A DNA stretch of 64,000 nucleotides, taken from NCBI RefSeq assembly GCF_013348785.1, contig NZ_CP054691.1:620001-684000 (forward strand). The letters are read 5' to 3'. This DNA comes from Gordonia sp. X0973 (GTDB lineage: Bacteria; Actinomycetota; Actinomycetes; Mycobacteriales; Mycobacteriaceae). Positions 24,976 to 34,910 of the stretch are shown here, piece by piece. Below the pieces are notes generated by a model. It did no database searches. It was not told the origin of the DNA and worked only from the letters and a program-made list of their open reading frames with translations. The translations under genes and the position numbers were made by a program. Within the stretch, counting starts at the first letter, position 1. Every line of letters begins with the position of its first letter.

Positions 24976-25056
24976 TACCGAATCGGACAAACCCCGCTAG
25001 TGTTGGGGCCGCAAAACCCTAGACCGCTCACGCCGTGAGTTTGATGGAGGAGAACC

Positions 25057-25470
25057 ATGACTAACCCCTACGACCCGCAGGGCGCCAACCCGGGTGACCC
25101 GTACCAGGGCCAGCCGGCTCCGGGACAGCCCGCGCCGGGCCAGCCCGTTCCGGGACAGCCGTACCCCGGTCAGCCCTACCCGGGCCAGCCGTACGCCGCC
25201 GGTCCCGCGATGGGCCCCGAGCCGGACAACAACCTGGTTTGGGCGATCCTCTCGACCATCCTGTGCTGCCTGCCGCTCGGCATCGTCGCGATCATCAAGT
25301 CGACCTCGGTCGGCAAGCTCTGGGCGCAGGGCGACGTCGTCGGTGCGCAGAAGGCCGCCGACGATGCGAAGAAGTTCGCGATGTGGGGTGCGATCGCCGC
25401 CGTCGTGCTGTGGGTGCTGTACATCATCTTCTTCGTCGTCGTCGGGATTGCTGGTTCAGCCTCTTCATGA
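25057..25470 (+). CDS. CD225/dispanin-family membrane protein, second copy
   Basis: The 137-aa protein repeats the plan of its neighbour: a Pro/Gly/Gln-rich N-terminus (PGQPYPGQP repeats), then NNLVWAILSTILCCLPLGIV, KSTSVGKLWAQGDVVGAQKA and a second span. A strong GGAGGAG lies just upstream of the ATG. It overlaps the following DUF2752 gene by four bases, so the two are co-translated. Confidence 0.87.
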   Translation: MTNPYDPQGANPGDPYQGQPAPGQPAPGQPVPGQPYPGQPYPGQPYAAGPAMGPEPDNNLVWAILSTILCCLPLGIVAIIKSTSVGKLWAQGDVVGAQKAADDAKKFAMWGAIAAVVLWVLYIIFFVVVGIAGSASS

Positions 25471-25991
25471 CGATTGACCGACCCGTCCCGGGCGCGTCCG
25501 CGATGGACGCGCCCGGTGGCGTGGTCGGGGCAAGTCCGGCTGCTCCGGGCCTGACCGATCGGGCGCTGGCCCTGATCGGGCGGGTGAGCAGCCATCCCGT
25601 CGCCGGACCGGCCGTCGTCGTCGCCGGGACCACGGTGGCCTGCACGGCCATCTGGTTGGGGGATCCGACCACCCCCGGCGGCCATCTTCCGGTCTGTCCG
25701 ACCAAATCGCTGTTCCACGTCGACTGCCCTGGCTGCGGCTCGCTGCGGATGATCTATTCGCTGATGCACGGCGACTTCGGTGCCGCGGTGCGCTACAACG
25801 CCGTCGGAGTCCTCGCCGTCGTCCTGCTCATCTGGAGCTTCGTCGCCTACTGTCTGCGGCTCTGGACCGGGCGCCGCATCAAGACGTGGCAGCACTTCCG
25901 GTACTCCGCGGTCGCCGTGCTCGTCGTCGTCGGGGTGTGGTTCCTCATCCGGAACCTTCCGTTCGCCCCCTTCACCGGTCTGCGGGTATAG
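25467..25991 (+). CDS. DUF2752 membrane protein
   Basis: The 174-aa protein has spans at about 40-60, 105-128 and 145-165, and the DUF2752 signature CPTKSLFHVDCPGCGSLRMI, with its three cysteines. The start overlaps the dispanin stop (ATGA). DUF2752 next to dispanin-type proteins is a recurring actinobacterial arrangement; the function is unknown. Confidence 0.87.
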   Translation: MTIDRPVPGASAMDAPGGVVGASPAAPGLTDRALALIGRVSSHPVAGPAVVVAGTTVACTAIWLGDPTTPGGHLPVCPTKSLFHVDCPGCGSLRMIYSLMHGDFGAAVRYNAVGVLAVVLLIWSFVAYCLRLWTGRRIKTWQHFRYSAVAVLVVVGVWFLIRNLPFAPFTGLRV

Positions 25992-26028
25992 CGGCCGACC
26001 TACGTCGCTCGAGAATGAAGGGTCGACC

Positions 26029-26649
26029 ATGACCAACCAATGGACGGGTGCTGGCGCGCCCATGCACCCGGGCTCGCCGTATCAGCCGGCGCCGCATCCG
26101 GGTTCGCCGTATCAACCCGTGCCGCCGTACCAACCGGCGCCGCCGTACCAACAATTCGTCGGTCAACCCCGGCCGCCTTCGCCGTCGGGCGCCACGGCGA
26201 TCACCGCGGCGGTGCTGAGCCTCTTCGGCGCCTTCGTCCTTGTCGGGATCGCGGTGCCGCTGCTCGTGACGGCGGTCGGCGCGCCGATCTTCATGTGGGC
26301 AATCGATGAGCCGGCCAGTTCGGGGATCACTCCGATGACGTTCGGGATGCTGGTGGTCGGCATCCTGCTGGCGGTCGCGACGTTGCTGCTGGCACTCGGC
26401 GGCATCAAGATCATTCAGCGCAAGCGTGCCGGACAGCCGCAAGTTGTCACGGGCAGCGTGATTGCTGCCGGATTCATTGTCGTCCAACTCGTCTTCGTCG
26501 GCTTCGGCGTCAGATCGGTTGAGGGCTTCCGCGGCTTCGGCGTCTTCGGGATCGTCGTCGGGGTCCTCGAACTCATCCTCGCGATCGCCACCATCGTGTT
26601 GGCCGTGGTCCCGTCGACAGGTCGCTGGATCGACTCGCCGCGTTCGTGA
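26029..26649 (+). CDS. Proline-rich multi-span membrane protein, unknown
   Basis: The 206-aa protein has about 45 residues of Pro/Tyr/Gln repeats (GSPYQPAP, PPYQPAPPYQ) followed by four hydrophobic spans and a short C-terminal tail (VVPSTGRWIDSPRS). AAGGG lies seven bases upstream of the ATG. It resembles the 28008-28577 protein in plan and tail (VPSTRRWLDQP), so the two are probably paralogues. Function unknown. Confidence 0.8.
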   Translation: MTNQWTGAGAPMHPGSPYQPAPHPGSPYQPVPPYQPAPPYQQFVGQPRPPSPSGATAITAAVLSLFGAFVLVGIAVPLLVTAVGAPIFMWAIDEPASSGITPMTFGMLVVGILLAVATLLLALGGIKIIQRKRAGQPQVVTGSVIAAGFIVVQLVFVGFGVRSVEGFRGFGVFGIVVGVLELILAIATIVLAVVPSTGRWIDSPRS

Positions 26650-26758
26650 CCCGGGCGCAAACGTCGGTGCCTGAGACGCCCGGCGTGGACAAGTGACCGC
26701 GCCCGTGGTGAGCCGCGACAAAATTTGCACGGGCCGCCCACAAGACTGAAACCTGTTC

Positions 26759-26764
26759 TAGTCT
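26759..26764 (+). promoter_or_regulatory. -10 element of the DapB-like gene (leaderless)
   Basis: TAGTCT lies seven bases before the GTG at 26772 and only one base before an in-frame GTG at 26766, so it favours 26772 as the start. Confidence 0.5.
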
Positions 26765-26771
26765 CGTGGAT

Positions 26772-27863
26772 GTGACTCTTCGCGTCGTCGAATGGTCGAC
26801 CGGAACCGTCGGTCGGCACGCAATCGCCGGAATCGATGCCCATCCGGACTTGGAACTGGTCGGTGTCTGGGTATCCGATCCGGCGAAGGTGGGCAAGGAC
26901 GCCGGCCGCCTGGCCGGGATGGATCGCGACCTGGGGATCGCGGCCACCAATGACAAGCAGGCGCTGCTCGACCTGAAGCCGGACGCGATCGTGCACACCG
27001 CGATGACCGATGACCGGATCTTCGACGCGATCACCGATCTCACCGAATTCGTCCGCGCCGGGGTCAACGTCGTGTCGTCGGGGCCGGTACTGCTGCAATA
27101 CCCGTTCGGCGTCGTCCCGGATTCGGTGACCGATCCGATCATCGCCGCGGCGAAGGCGGGAGGCGCCAGCCTGCACGTCAACGGCATCGACCCGGGATTC
27201 GCCAACGACGTCCTGCCGCTGGCCATGACGAGCCTCTCGCGCCGGATCGACGAGGTGCGGTGCATGGAGATCGCCGACTACTCGACCTACTACCAGCCGG
27301 TGGTCAACAGCCAGATCTTCGGTTTCGGCCAGCCGATGGACGTCGTGCCGATCCTGCTCACCCCGGGCGTGCTCTCCATGGGGTGGGGCTCGGTGGTCCG
27401 CCAGATCGCGGCCGGTCTGAACCTGACCCTCGATGAGCCGCTCGTCGAACGCATCGAGGAGGTTGCCGCCGAGGCCGACCTCGAGACCGTTTCGGGCAGG
27501 ATCCCCAAGGGCACACGTGCGGCCCTGCACTTCGAGGTCGTGGGTCAGGTCGACGGCGTCGACCGCGTGGTGCTGGAGCACTACACGCGCAACCACCCCG
27601 ACCAGTGTCCGGAGTGGCCGAAGCCCACCAAGGGCGACGGCTGCTACCGCGTCGACATCACCGGCGACCCGGTGCTGAACGTCGAGTTCGGCCACCACGG
27701 CGAGGACGGCGACCACAACGTCTCCGGCATGGTCGTCACCGCGATGCGCCTGGTCAACGCCGTTCCGGCGGTGGTCGCGGCGGAACCCGGCCTCATCACC
27801 GCCCTCGACCTGCCGCTGATCACCGGGCGGGGCCTGGTCGCGAATCAGCGCATCGACGGATAG
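26772..27863 (+). CDS. Dihydrodipicolinate reductase-like NAD(P)-binding protein
   Basis: The 363-aa protein begins MTLRVVEWSTGTVGRHAIAG, a Rossmann nucleotide-binding start, and continues with DLELVGVWVSDPAKVG and NVVSSGPVLLQYP. It belongs to the large DapB-like family of mycobacteria (similar to 2,4-diaminopentanoate dehydrogenases), not to true DapB, which is shorter. The GTG at 26772 is preferred because of the -10 spacing. Substrate unknown. Confidence 0.8.
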   Translation: MTLRVVEWSTGTVGRHAIAGIDAHPDLELVGVWVSDPAKVGKDAGRLAGMDRDLGIAATNDKQALLDLKPDAIVHTAMTDDRIFDAITDLTEFVRAGVNVVSSGPVLLQYPFGVVPDSVTDPIIAAAKAGGASLHVNGIDPGFANDVLPLAMTSLSRRIDEVRCMEIADYSTYYQPVVNSQIFGFGQPMDVVPILLTPGVLSMGWGSVVRQIAAGLNLTLDEPLVERIEEVAAEADLETVSGRIPKGTRAALHFEVVGQVDGVDRVVLEHYTRNHPDQCPEWPKPTKGDGCYRVDITGDPVLNVEFGHHGEDGDHNVSGMVVTAMRLVNAVPAVVAAEPGLITALDLPLITGRGLVANQRIDG

Positions 27864-28007
27864 TTCGTCAATCAGACAAACGAGGCGAAGCGACCGCGAT
27901 GACCGGCGACGCTACGATGCTCGGGTGTCTGTGCAATACGGCTTTATCGTCCTCCCGTGCTCCGGTAGCGCGGCGGTGTGCCGCAAGCGCAACGAAGGGC
28001 GTGCGTG

Positions 28008-28577
28008 ATGGCCTACCCCCAGTACCAGAACGGCCCCGTGCCTCAGGGCTATCAACCGCCCGCCTATGGGCCGACGGGCTATCCACCGCAGCAACTCCGG
28101 CCGCCCTCGGCCGGGACGGCGGTAACGGCGATTATCCTGGCCTATTGCGGTGCCGCAGTAGCGGCGTTCGCCCTCGTTGAGACGGCACTCGGAGCTGTCA
28201 GCGACGAGCCCCTCACTCTGTGGGGGTGGTACGGCGTAGTCGGGTTGGTGGTGCCGGGCGTCATCGCTGTGTTCCTCGGGCTTGGCGCGACACTCATGGT
28301 GGCCAAGAAGGCGGTCGGCCGGTGGCTTGTCGCCCTCGGCTGTGCAGTGGCGCTGCTCTACGGCGCTCTGCTCATCCTGGCCGGCCTGGGATTCGGAATT
28401 CTGGTGGCAGGCGTCGGGGGTGCCGATTCCGACGACATGACACGGGTGATTGCCGTGCTTGGTGGTTTGGTGGTGCTGGTCGTCGTGGTGGTCGTCGTCA
28501 TTCCGGCCGTGCTCACCGCGGTGTTGGCGCTGGTTCCCTCGACGCGGCGCTGGCTGGATCAGCCTCGGAATCGATGA
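28008..28577 (+). CDS. Proline-rich multi-span membrane protein, unknown
   Basis: The 189-aa protein has a Tyr/Pro/Gln-rich N-terminus of about 35 residues and four hydrophobic spans, the last very valine-rich, then VPSTRRWLDQPRNR. GAAGGG lies upstream of the ATG. Its stop overlaps the SCP-like gene (ATGA). It appears paralogous to the 26029-26649 product. Confidence 0.78.
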   Translation: MAYPQYQNGPVPQGYQPPAYGPTGYPPQQLRPPSAGTAVTAIILAYCGAAVAAFALVETALGAVSDEPLTLWGWYGVVGLVVPGVIAVFLGLGATLMVAKKAVGRWLVALGCAVALLYGALLILAGLGFGILVAGVGGADSDDMTRVIAVLGGLVVLVVVVVVVIPAVLTAVLALVPSTRRWLDQPRNR

Positions 28578-28963
28578 CCGCGCCCCTCGATCCGACGCAG
28601 ACCCGGGCCGCCGTCGAGGCCGTTGCCACGTGGGTACTCGACGACGATGCCCCCGCACCATCGCGACCGGCCATCGCCGCAGCCGTGCGCCTGACCGCGC
28701 GCACCCTGCCGCAGATCGCACCCGGTTCGTCGGTCGAGGTCCGTGTCCCGCCATTCGTCGCCGTGCAGTGCATCGAAGGGCCGCGGCACACGCGCGGCAC
28801 GCCGCCCAACGTCGTCGAAACCGATCCGCGCACCTGGCTGCGGCTGGCGGCCGGAACGCTGACCTTCGCCGACGCCGTGGCCGACGGGAAGATCGATGCG
28901 TCCGGGTCGCGGGCCGCCGAGGTGGCGGAGTTGTTGCCGATCACACCCCTCAAGATTCGTTGA
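28574..28963 (+). CDS. Sterol-carrier-like small protein upstream of purF
   Basis: The 129-aa soluble protein matches the conserved gene found just before purF in mycobacteria (Rv0807-like), with the central segments VEVRVPPFVAVQCIEGPRHT and TWLRLAAGTLTFADAVADGK. The last motif is the SCP-2-like part. It is translationally coupled to the upstream membrane protein and ends 29 bp before purF. Function unknown. Confidence 0.8.
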   Translation: MTAPLDPTQTRAAVEAVATWVLDDDAPAPSRPAIAAAVRLTARTLPQIAPGSSVEVRVPPFVAVQCIEGPRHTRGTPPNVVETDPRTWLRLAAGTLTFADAVADGKIDASGSRAAEVAELLPITPLKIR

Positions 28964-28980
28964 TCCCGGTATTCGGCCCG

Positions 28981-28986
28981 TAGACT
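28981..28986 (+). promoter_or_regulatory. purF -10 element (leaderless)
   Basis: TAGACT lies six bases before the GTG at 28993, the same hexamer as at purL, which suggests purF has its own leaderless promoter. Confidence 0.6.
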
Positions 28987-28992
28987 GGGGAC

Positions 28993-30516
28993 GTGGATCC
29001 GGCCCAGATCGACCAGCCAGACAACGAGCCCCGCGAAGAATGTGGCGTCTTCGGCGTCTGGGCTCCCGGCGAGGACGTCGCCAAACTCAGCTATTACGGC
29101 CTCTACGCCCTGCAGCACCGCGGCCAGGAAGCGGCCGGAATCGCCGTCGGCGACGGCGCGCAGGTCATCGTCTTCAAGGATTTGGGCCTGGTCAGCCAGG
29201 TCTTCGACGAGCAGACCATGGCGTCGATGGTCGGCCACGTCGCCATCGGGCACTGTCGCTACTCGACGACGGGCTCGACCACCTGGGAGAACTCCCAACC
29301 GATCTTCCGCACCACCGCAGCGGGCAGCGGTGTCGCCCTCGGCCACAACGGCAACCTGGTGAACACCGCGGAACTCGCCGCCCGTGCCCATGAACTCGGA
29401 CTCGACAGCAGCGGCGGCGGGACGTCGGACTCCGACGTCGTCGGTGCGCTCCTCGCACACGGTGCCGCCGACAAGACTCTCGAACAAGCCGCTCTCGATC
29501 TCCTTCCGGAACTCGAGGGCGCTTTTTGTCTCACCTTTATGGACGAGAACACGCTGTACGCGGCGCGCGACCCGCACGGCATCCGGCCGCTCTCGCTGGG
29601 CCGCCTCGACCGCGGGTGGGTCGTCGCGTCGGAGACCGCAGCGTTCGACATCGTCGGCGCCTCCTTCGTCCGCGACATCGAGCCGGGCGAGATGCTGGCC
29701 ATCGACGCCGACGGTGTGCGCTCCACCCACTTCGCCAAGCCGACGCCCAAGGGCTGCATCTTCGAGTACGTCTACCTGGCCCGCCCCGACAGCGTCATCA
29801 ACGGCCGCACCGTCCACTCGGCGCGCGTCGAGATCGGCCGCCGGTTGGCCCGCGAGCACCCCGTCGACGGTGATCTGGTCATCCCGGTCCCGGAATCGGG
29901 CACCCCGGCCGCCGTCGGCTACGCGCAGGAATCGGGTATCCCCTACGGCCAGGGCCTGATGAAGAACGCCTACGTCGGCCGCACCTTCATCCAGCCGTCG
30001 CAGACCATCCGGCAGCTCGGCATCCGACTCAAGCTGAACCCGTTGCGCGAGGTCATCCGCGGCAAGCGGCTCGTCGTCGTCGACGACTCGATCGTTCGCG
30101 GCAACACCCAGCGCGCACTGATCCGGATGCTCCGCGAAGCCGGGGCCGCCGAGGTCCACGTGCGCATCGCGTCGTCGCCGGTCCGCTGGCCCTGCTTCTA
30201 CGGCATCGACTTCGCGTCGCCGGCCGAACTGATCGCCAACGGCATGGACGCCGACGAGCCGGGCGCGATGGTCGAAGGCGTGCGCCAGGCGATCGGCGCC
30301 GACAGTCTCGGGTACATCTCCGTCGACGAGATGATCGAGGCCACCGAGCAGCCCGCCTCTCAGCTGTGTACCGCCTGCTTCACCGGTGAGTACCCGATCG
30401 CGCTGCCCACCGAGACCGCGATGGGCAAAGCCGTTCTCGAGTCGCTGCGCGGCGCGCCCGGCGTCGACCCCCTCACCACCGCGAATGACAACGTCAGCGC
30501 CGTGATGCGGCCCTGA
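28993..30516 (+). CDS. purF: Amidophosphoribosyltransferase PurF
   Basis: PurF makes phosphoribosylamine from PRPP and glutamine, the committed purine step. The 507-aa precursor has a short propeptide before the catalytic Cys in EECGVFGVW (residue 17), a class II glutamine amidotransferase domain, and the PRPP-binding motif VVVDDSIVRGNT. Cysteines near the C-terminus (LCTACF) fit the Fe-S cluster of the Bacillus type. It is 55 bp before purM. Confidence 0.96.
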   Translation: MDPAQIDQPDNEPREECGVFGVWAPGEDVAKLSYYGLYALQHRGQEAAGIAVGDGAQVIVFKDLGLVSQVFDEQTMASMVGHVAIGHCRYSTTGSTTWENSQPIFRTTAAGSGVALGHNGNLVNTAELAARAHELGLDSSGGGTSDSDVVGALLAHGAADKTLEQAALDLLPELEGAFCLTFMDENTLYAARDPHGIRPLSLGRLDRGWVVASETAAFDIVGASFVRDIEPGEMLAIDADGVRSTHFAKPTPKGCIFEYVYLARPDSVINGRTVHSARVEIGRRLAREHPVDGDLVIPVPESGTPAAVGYAQESGIPYGQGLMKNAYVGRTFIQPSQTIRQLGIRLKLNPLREVIRGKRLVVVDDSIVRGNTQRALIRMLREAGAAEVHVRIASSPVRWPCFYGIDFASPAELIANGMDADEPGAMVEGVRQAIGADSLGYISVDEMIEATEQPASQLCTACFTGEYPIALPTETAMGKAVLESLRGAPGVDPLTTANDNVSAVMRP

Positions 30517-30571
30517 GCCGGTCCGGTAGCGTATACCCCGTTCCCCGCTTTCCCCCTCCAGGAGTTCCGCC

Positions 30572-31669
<1,098 letters not shown>

Positions 31670-31670
31670 T

Positions 31671-31684
31671 GCTGGCACACCAGC
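31671..31684 (+). terminator. Hairpin after purM
   Basis: GCTGG-CACA-CCAGC forms a perfect 5-bp stem starting two bases after the purM stop. It is short and lacks a U-run, so it is a weak terminator candidate. Confidence 0.4.
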
Positions 31685-31686
31685 GC

Positions 31687-31992
31687 GGTCTCGATACACC
31701 TGGGTCTCGATACACCTGGGTCTCGATACACCTGGGTCTCGATACACCGACTCGGCTAGCGCCTCGTCGGCACTCGACCAACGCGTCTAGCGCCTCGTCG
31801 GCACTCGACCACCGTCTACGGCAGGTGACCAACGCGGCTAGCGCGGTCTCGATACACCTTCTCGGCTAGCGCCTCGAAGGCACTCGACCACCATCTCTAC
31901 GGCACGACCATCGGTGGTCGAGTGGATCCGAGCCGCTAGGCGAGGAACCGTATCGAGACCGCCGCTAGGCGAGGAACCGTATCGAGACCGCC
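31687..31992. repeat. Repeat-rich intergenic block (GGTCTCGATAC family)
   Basis: The 433-bp gap after purM holds no gene. A 16-bp unit GGTCTCGATACACCTG repeats four times (31687, 31703, 31719, 31735). It is followed by CGGCTAGCGCCTCG...CTCGACCACC modules, then, in opposite orientation, two 29-bp units beginning CGCTAGGCGAGG (31934, 31963). The family also occurs at 15039 and 46827. Confidence 0.85.
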
Positions 31993-32044
31993 GTCAGCCG
32001 AGCTACCAAGACCGCCGACGGGCGAGGGAACGCACGACTGATCG

Positions 32045-32060
32045 CGGGCCGTGGGGCCCG
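32045..32060 (-). terminator. Hairpin after the DUF3073 gene
   Basis: CGGGCC-GTGG-GGCCCG is a perfect 6-bp G/C stem, 43 bp beyond the DUF3073 stop on its transcript. There is no U-run. Confidence 0.4.
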
Positions 32061-32102
32061 GGGAATCAGGGTGGGGATCAGAGCAAACCTGGCGCCGTAG
32101 CG

Positions 32103-32276
32103 TCAGGCGTGCCGCCATTCCTCTTCATCGGCCCAGTTGTCAACCGGATCCGCCTGGGGGGAGTCGTCACTGCCCGCGAGTTCGCGCTGCAGCCTCTCCA
32201 GGTCGGTCTGGGGCGACGAGTACTTGAGTTGACGTGCAACTTTAGTCTGCTTGGCTTTTGCCCGGCCGCGGCCCAT
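32103..32276 (-). CDS. DUF3073 small basic protein
   Basis: The 57-aa protein starts MGRGRAKAKQTKVARQLKYS, the conserved basic start of DUF3073, and ends in an acidic Asp/Glu/Trp tail (WADEEEWRHA). In mycobacteria it lies in the same place, after purM and opposite to it (Rv0810c). The ATG at 32276 is chosen by homology over an upstream codon. Function unknown; the basic/acidic split suggests nucleic-acid or protein binding. Confidence 0.88.
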   Translation of the reverse strand: MGRGRAKAKQTKVARQLKYSSPQTDLERLQRELAGSDDSPQADPVDNWADEEEWRHA

Positions 32277-32416
32277 GTGGGACCCCCTCGCACACTGCCG
32301 GGGCGGCCACAATCCGATGATGGTGGCGGCCCCGTGCTTCAGTAGGAAATGTCTGTCGTGGCACCCAGTCTAGCGCGAACTCTCACAGAATGCGGGCGTG
32401 GGGCACGTGCCGCGAT

Positions 32417-33616
32417 TCAGTGCACGTCGGAGCCGGTGCCGCGCAGCTTGGCGACCGCCTCGCGACCGGCCTGCGGACGGTCGTCGGCGACGATGGAATC
32501 CGGGTCGACACGCACGGCGACGGGGGAGTCGTCGACCGTCACGGCGAGTTCGGTGGATGCGTCGACCCCCCGCTTGACCAGCGCCAGCGCGATCGGTCCG
32601 TACTCGAAGTGATCGACGACGCTGCCGATGCGGCCGACCGTCCGTCCGGCCGCGGTGACCGGCGTTCCCGGCTCGGGTCGGGCGTCGGTGCTCCCGTCGA
32701 GGTGTAGCAGCACCAGATGGCGGGGAGGCTTCCCCAGGTTGTGGACCCGTGCGACGGTCTCCTGGCCGCGGTAGCACCCCTTGTCGAGATGGACCGCGCC
32801 CTGCTCGTCGCGCGAACCGATCCAGTGGACCTCGTGCGGGATGGTGCGCTCGTCGGTGTCGACGTAGACGAGCGGTCGGCGGCCGGCGATGCGGTGCGCG
32901 TGGTAGGCCCAGCTGCCGGCCGTCGTGGCCCCGGCGTCGACCAGGGCCTGCCAGCGCTGCTGCGCCTCGGATTCCGGCACGACGAGGTCGACGACGGGCA
33001 GATCGCGATCCACGCCGACCGGCGGCATGATCCGCCAGAACCCGAGCGGCTCGTCGTCGTGGTGGAGTTCCGGCAGATCGCCCGCGTCGTACACTCCGGC
33101 GTCGGTGGGGATGTCGAGGAGTTCGGCGATGGGACCGGACCGGGCGGCGGGCCCGACGAGGGACAGGACGCACATGTCCGGCCGGTCGACCGGCTGCGCC
33201 TTGGCCCAGAACACCATCGACGTGAGGAAGGTGAGCAACTCGGGACCGCGCGGACCCGGGGTGTCGATCCACGTGACCCCGTCGACGTCGGTGAGCACGA
33301 AGTGTTCGACGATGCGCCCGTTGAGGTCCAGCGAGAGGTTCTCCGCGCTGTGCCGGTCGGGAAGGTCGGTGACGAATTGGCTGGAGATGGTGTGCAACCA
33401 GGACAGCCGCTCGTCGCCGGAGATCTCCAGCACGGCGCGGTCGGATCGGTCGACGAGGATTGCGCCGGTCGTCGCTGCGCGCTGCTCGCCGAGCGGATCC
33501 CCGTAGTGCCAGGCGACCGTGCGCGTCTGCGGCCCGTGGCCGTATGCGCCGGCCGGTTCGGCGACGGCGCCCGTCGTGGCGTCGAGGTTGGCCGAGAGGA
33601 TGACCGAGTGGTTCAC
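32417..33616 (-). CDS. ygfZ: YgfZ/GcvT-like folate-binding protein
   Basis: The 399-aa protein has the GcvT-type aminomethyltransferase fold and the YgfZ signature KGCYRGQETVARVHNLG with its conserved cysteine. YgfZ proteins help repair or assemble iron-sulfur clusters and bind tetrahydrofolate. The GTG at 33616 follows GGAGGG closely; no better start is seen. The orthologue has the same place in M. tuberculosis (Rv0811c). Confidence 0.88.
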   Translation of the reverse strand: MNHSVILSANLDATTGAVAEPAGAYGHGPQTRTVAWHYGDPLGEQRAATTGAILVDRSDRAVLEISGDERLSWLHTISSQFVTDLPDRHSAENLSLDLNGRIVEHFVLTDVDGVTWIDTPGPRGPELLTFLTSMVFWAKAQPVDRPDMCVLSLVGPAARSGPIAELLDIPTDAGVYDAGDLPELHHDDEPLGFWRIMPPVGVDRDLPVVDLVVPESEAQQRWQALVDAGATTAGSWAYHAHRIAGRRPLVYVDTDERTIPHEVHWIGSRDEQGAVHLDKGCYRGQETVARVHNLGKPPRHLVLLHLDGSTDARPEPGTPVTAAGRTVGRIGSVVDHFEYGPIALALVKRGVDASTELAVTVDDSPVAVRVDPDSIVADDRPQAGREAVAKLRGTGSDVH

Positions 33617-33626
33617 GCCCTCCAGC

Positions 33627-34853
33627 CTACGTGGCGCACCGCGACGCGGGTTCCCCCGCGAAGCGGGCGGCGAGGAACGCGGCCGCATCCTGTTCGAACG
33701 GCAGGAAGGCCTCGCCGTGCGTCTTGCCGGCATAGCGGAAGAACCGCGTCGGGATTCCCTCGGCGCAATAGCGACGGGCGAGCGCCGCGACGTCCGCGGT
33801 GACCATCACCCCGTCGCCGATCGGATCCGACGCGCCGACGCCCAGCAGTAGGGGAATCCGGGGCCGCCCGGCCGTGCCCATCACGTTGCGGGCTATCGAA
33901 TTGCGCACCGCCGCGACGCCGAGTAAGCCGCGGTAGGGCGGACGGACCATGTCGGCACTGGTGAGGCCGGGGAACTTGGCGGCGAACGCGGCGATGCACC
34001 CGGAGCGGACCTGCCGGATCAGGGCCATACCGCGCGGGGAGAGGAATGAGTCGACGTCGAGGCCGTAGGTGCGGCGGTACACCTCGGTCAGCGCGGGGAT
34101 CACCCCGGCCCACTTCTTGCTGCCGCTGATGTAGGGCAGGTTGTGGGCGAGGTTCACCGGTAGCCCGCCGGCGGCCGCGCCCAGTATCCGCAGCTCCGAG
34201 GCGTAGCGCGGGGCCAATTCCGCACCGAACTCGGTGGGCACCGATCCGCCCGAATAGCCGAGCATGCCGACCGGTGTGCGGATGGGCCAGTGCAAGACGT
34301 GCAGTGCGGCGCGGATGCCGTCGAGGGCGATCTGCCCGGACTGGTGGCCGATGGTCCACTCCTGTCGTAGGCCCTCGTAGTCGGGAACGGCGACTGCGAA
34401 TCCGCGAGCCAGATAGCCCGCGAGCACGGCCTCCTCGACGCGCCCGGCGGTGCTGGGCCGGTTGCCCCGCAGGGTGTACGAGGGGTCGCACTGCGCGCCG
34501 AGGGCGTCGTAGGCCATGTGGAAGGAGATCAGACGGCGGGCGGCATTCGGCGGGCTCAGCACCGTCGTGACCGCGGCAATCGCCTGGCCGCCCTCGCCGG
34601 TGCTGCGATAGCGCACCTGCGTCGAGCGGACCGGTGCGGGTACGCCGGCCAGGACGATGTTCACCGGCCGGGTGGCGAGCACCGCGCCCGGGCGATACGC
34701 CGCCAGGTCGGGACCCGGCGCGTAGAACGGATCGGCCGACGGGGGCGGACCGTCGGCCCGGGCGATCGTCGGCGCGGACACGGTCGCCGCCAGCGAGGTC
34801 AGAAGAGCGCAGATCAGAGCCAGGGCCGCACTCGGGGTTCGTCGTCTGGCCAT
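33627..34853 (-). CDS. Secreted lipase, LIP family
   Basis: The 408-aa precursor has a signal peptide (ALALICALLTSLAATVSAPT, cleavage near ARA-DG). The alpha/beta-hydrolase nucleophile elbow GYSGGS is in the middle, with later Asp (GASDPIGDG) and His (AGKTHGEAF) candidates completing a triad. It fits the secretory triacylglycerol lipase family. The ATG at 34853 is preceded by GGGAGG five bases away. It is not part of the mycobacterial synteny block, so it may be a local insertion. Confidence 0.87.
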   Translation of the reverse strand: MARRRTPSAALALICALLTSLAATVSAPTIARADGPPPSADPFYAPGPDLAAYRPGAVLATRPVNIVLAGVPAPVRSTQVRYRSTGEGGQAIAAVTTVLSPPNAARRLISFHMAYDALGAQCDPSYTLRGNRPSTAGRVEEAVLAGYLARGFAVAVPDYEGLRQEWTIGHQSGQIALDGIRAALHVLHWPIRTPVGMLGYSGGSVPTEFGAELAPRYASELRILGAAAGGLPVNLAHNLPYISGSKKWAGVIPALTEVYRRTYGLDVDSFLSPRGMALIRQVRSGCIAAFAAKFPGLTSADMVRPPYRGLLGVAAVRNSIARNVMGTAGRPRIPLLLGVGASDPIGDGVMVTADVAALARRYCAEGIPTRFFRYAGKTHGEAFLPFEQDAAAFLAARFAGEPASRCAT

Positions 34854-34898
34854 GCCGGCCTCCCGTCGTGATGGCGGGCGACCCGCCACTGGTCACGA

Positions 34899-34904
34899 TA
34901 GCCT
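34899..34904 (+). promoter_or_regulatory. pabC-like -10 element (leaderless)
   Basis: TAGCCT lies six bases before the ATG at 34911. Confidence 0.5.
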
Positions 34905-34910
34905 TTCGCC

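Noticed and set aside
31687..31750. CRISPR-like short repeats after purM
   Set aside because: 16-bp tandem units without spacers; part of a dispersed repeat family.
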